Positions 62,425-64,000 of a DNA stretch of 64,000 nucleotides are shown in pieces. The position numbers and the translations under genes are program-made. The notes below the pieces were generated by a model that was not told the DNA's origin, did not search any database, and saw only the letters and a list, made by a program, of their open reading frames with translations. Source of the stretch: Natronospirales bacterium (GTDB lineage: Bacteria; Pseudomonadota; Gammaproteobacteria; Natronospirales; REEB76); contig JAKAXB010000004.1 in assembly GCA_021816765.1 (NCBI GenBank), forward strand, positions 145,556 to 209,555, given 5' to 3'. How positions within the stretch are numbered: the first letter of the stretch is position 1; each line of letters opens with the position of its first letter.

Positions 62425-63873
62425 ATGGACAACATGAATTCCCTGCAAATCGCCAGACAGAATCTTCTGGCTGCCGCCGGCATGGATGAGCGGCACATTG
62501 AACGCGTACTCGGCCGCATCCTGGATTACAAGGTGGACAGCGCGGATCTTTATTTTCAGCTCTGCCGACAAGAATCGTGGGCGCTGGAGGACGGCATCGT
62601 CAAGGAAGGTTCGCACAACATCGAGCAGGGCGTGGGCGTACGCGCGATTTCCGGCGAGAAAACCGGCTTTGCCTATTCCGACGAAATTCTGCTGCCGGCG
62701 CTCACGCGTGCCGCCGACATGGCACGCGCCATAGCCAAACAGGGCGGCGGCAATGCGCTGCGCGCCTGGGAAGGCGGGCCGGGCCGTCAACTGTATCCAC
62801 CCATGGATCCCATCACTACCCTCGAGGATGAGGACAAGGTGAAATTGCTCATGCGCGTGGACGCGGAAGCACGGCGCCTTGATGCGCGTATCAAACAGGT
62901 GATGGTGAGCCTCGCGGGCGTGCACGAGGTGGTGCTGATCGCCGCAAGTGACGGCACCTTTCGCGCCGATGTGCGGCCGCTGGTGCGCTTCAATGTAAGC
63001 GTCATCGCCGAACAGGGCGGGCGTCGCGAACAGGGTTACGCCGGCGGCGGCGGCCGCTTCGGTTACGGATATTTCCTGGATGATTCGCAGCGCGCATTGC
63101 AAATCGCAGGCGAGGCGGTGCGCAGCGCGCTCATCAACCTGGAGGCGGCGCCGGCACCGGCGGGTACCATGACCGTGGTGCTGGGTCCCGGCTGGCCGGG
63201 CATCCTGCTGCACGAGGCCATCGGTCACGGTCTCGAGGGCGATTTCAACCGCAAAGGCACCTCGGCTTTCTCCGGACGCGTGGGCGAGAAGGTGGCCTCC
63301 GAACTGTGCACGGTGGTGGACGACGGCACCCTCATGGACCGCCGCGGCTCCCTCAATATGGATGACGAAGGCACGCCCACGCAGTGCACCACTCTCATCG
63401 AGAAGGGCGTGCTCAAGGGCTATATGCAGGACAAGCTCAACGCCCGCCTCACAGGCGTCGCCCCTACCGGCAATGGCCGGCGCGAATCCTTTGCGCACCT
63501 GCCCATGCCGCGCATGACCAACACCTACATGCTGCCGGGGCCGCACACGCCGGAGGAAATCATCGCTTCGGTGGAAAAGGGTCTTTACGCCGTCAATTTC
63601 GGCGGCGGGCAGGTGGACATCACCAGCGGCAAGTTCGTGTTTTCCGCGAGCGAGGCGTATCGGATCGAGAAGGGCAAAATCACGCAACCGGTGCGCGGTG
63701 CCACCCTGATCGGCAACGGTCCTGACGTGCTCACGCGGGTTTCCATGGTCGGCAATGACCTGAAACTCGACGCCGGGGTCGGCACCTGCGGCAAGGAGGG
63801 CCAGAGTGTGCCGGTGGGCGTCGGCCAGCCGACATTGCGGGTGGATGGACTCACCGTGGGCGGTACCGCGTGA
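62425..63873 (+). CDS. tldD: Metalloprotease TldD
   Basis: The 482-residue protein holds the zinc motif HEAIGH within [24 protein letters not shown], followed by [32 protein letters not shown] and the C-terminal [44 protein letters not shown], all typical of TldD. TldD works with TldE/PmbA as a heterodimeric peptidase that degrades unfolded peptides, including microcin and CcdA-type antitoxins. A TldE partner is not visible in the window. ATG 62434 is an alternative start. Confidence 0.96.
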   Translation: MDNMNSLQIARQNLLAAAGMDERHIERVLGRILDYKVDSADLYFQLCRQESWALEDGIVKEGSHNIEQGVGVRAISGEKTGFAYSDEILLPALTRAADMARAIAKQGGGNALRAWEGGPGRQLYPPMDPITTLEDEDKVKLLMRVDAEARRLDARIKQVMVSLAGVHEVVLIAASDGTFRADVRPLVRFNVSVIAEQGGRREQGYAGGGGRFGYGYFLDDSQRALQIAGEAVRSALINLEAAPAPAGTMTVVLGPGWPGILLHEAIGHGLEGDFNRKGTSAFSGRVGEKVASELCTVVDDGTLMDRRGSLNMDDEGTPTQCTTLIEKGVLKGYMQDKLNARLTGVAPTGNGRRESFAHLPMPRMTNTYMLPGPHTPEEIIASVEKGLYAVNFGGGQVDITSGKFVFSASEAYRIEKGKITQPVRGATLIGNGPDVLTRVSMVGNDLKLDAGVGTCGKEGQSVPVGVGQPTLRVDGLTVGGTA

Positions 63874-63920
63874 CGTTTCCGCCCTGGTAACCCTGCGCCG
63901 CAACTGACCCGGTGCGCGAC

Positions 63921-63951
63921 AAGCCTCGCCGTTCAGGGCGGGGAAGGATAG
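63921..63951 (+). mobile_element. IS200/IS605-like right-end / guide-RNA scaffold hairpin (solitary)
   Basis: AAG, then CCTCGCC (63924-63930), loop GTTCA, GGGCGGGG (63936-63943), then AAGGATAGCG. This stem with a TTCAGGGCGGGG 3' arm followed by AAGGA is the typical 3' end of tnpB-carrying IS200/IS605 elements, which also forms the omega-RNA scaffold. No tnpB or tnpA lies upstream; tldD ends 47 bp before. Downstream, CTGGGA/TCCCAG and TCCCA/TGGGA form competing hairpins up to the window end. It could be a remnant or a non-autonomous element. Confidence 0.4.
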
Positions 63952-64000
63952 CGCGGACGACCCTGGGAAGTCCCAGACGTGGGACGGCGTAGCCGCCCTT

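Overview
The window comes from a gammaproteobacterium. The evidence is the order of the housekeeping genes (miaB, phoH, ybeY, corC, lnt, leuS, lptE, holA, nadD, rsfS, rlmH, maf, rng, yhdP, nit, tldD), an LPS-assembly lipoprotein, and REP-type palindromes of the GGAGCGGCGA/TCGCCGC kind. Genus cannot be read from the sequence. Every convincing gene lies on the + strand.

Positions 1-14.6 kb hold surface-polysaccharide cluster 1, whose 5' end is outside the window: a cut-off sulfotransferase, a Wzy-like polymerase, a GT2, an asparagine-synthase-like amidotransferase, a GT4, an unusually AT-rich methyltransferase, a DegT sugar aminotransferase, a thiamine-diphosphate E1 alpha/beta pair without E2 or E3, an initiating sugar-phosphate transferase, a WbpM/CapD-type 4,6-dehydratase and an O-antigen-ligase-like protein (copy A).

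Positions 15.3-35.5 kb hold cluster 2, which repeats the same plan with different parts: a second AsnB-like protein, a Wzm/Wzt ABC exporter whose ATPase has a C-terminal carbohydrate-binding-type domain, four methyltransferases, four GT4 enzymes, a UDP-glucuronate 4-epimerase type enzyme, a TviB/WbpO-like dehydrogenase with a TviC/WbpP-like epimerase (predicted UDP-GalNAcA supply), a second initiating transferase and ligase copy B. Ligase copies A and B have equal length (585 aa) and lie exactly 20,886 bp apart in the same orientation. Their first 784 bp are about 98% identical, but their central extracytoplasmic region is strongly diverged. Both are followed by related REP arrays. Cluster 2 is therefore bracketed by long direct repeats.

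Positions 35.5-42 kb show the usual miaB-phoH-ybeY-corC chain interrupted by four toxin-antitoxin modules with PIN-domain toxins: three with AbrB/MazE-fold antitoxins and one with a Phd/YefM antitoxin. Each has its own sigma70-like promoter. The three AbrB modules share CTTAC/GTAAG inverted repeats placed over the -10 element. The Phd module has a TGTGTACACA palindrome just downstream of its -10.

Positions 42-64 kb hold lnt, a small accessory glycosyltransferase group (ArnT-like GT, split GT4 with a polysaccharide deacetylase, another GT4), then leuS through tldD in tightly packed, often overlapping order. The last 100 bp carry a hairpin resembling the right end/guide-RNA scaffold of IS200/IS605 elements, without a transposase or TnpB gene in view.
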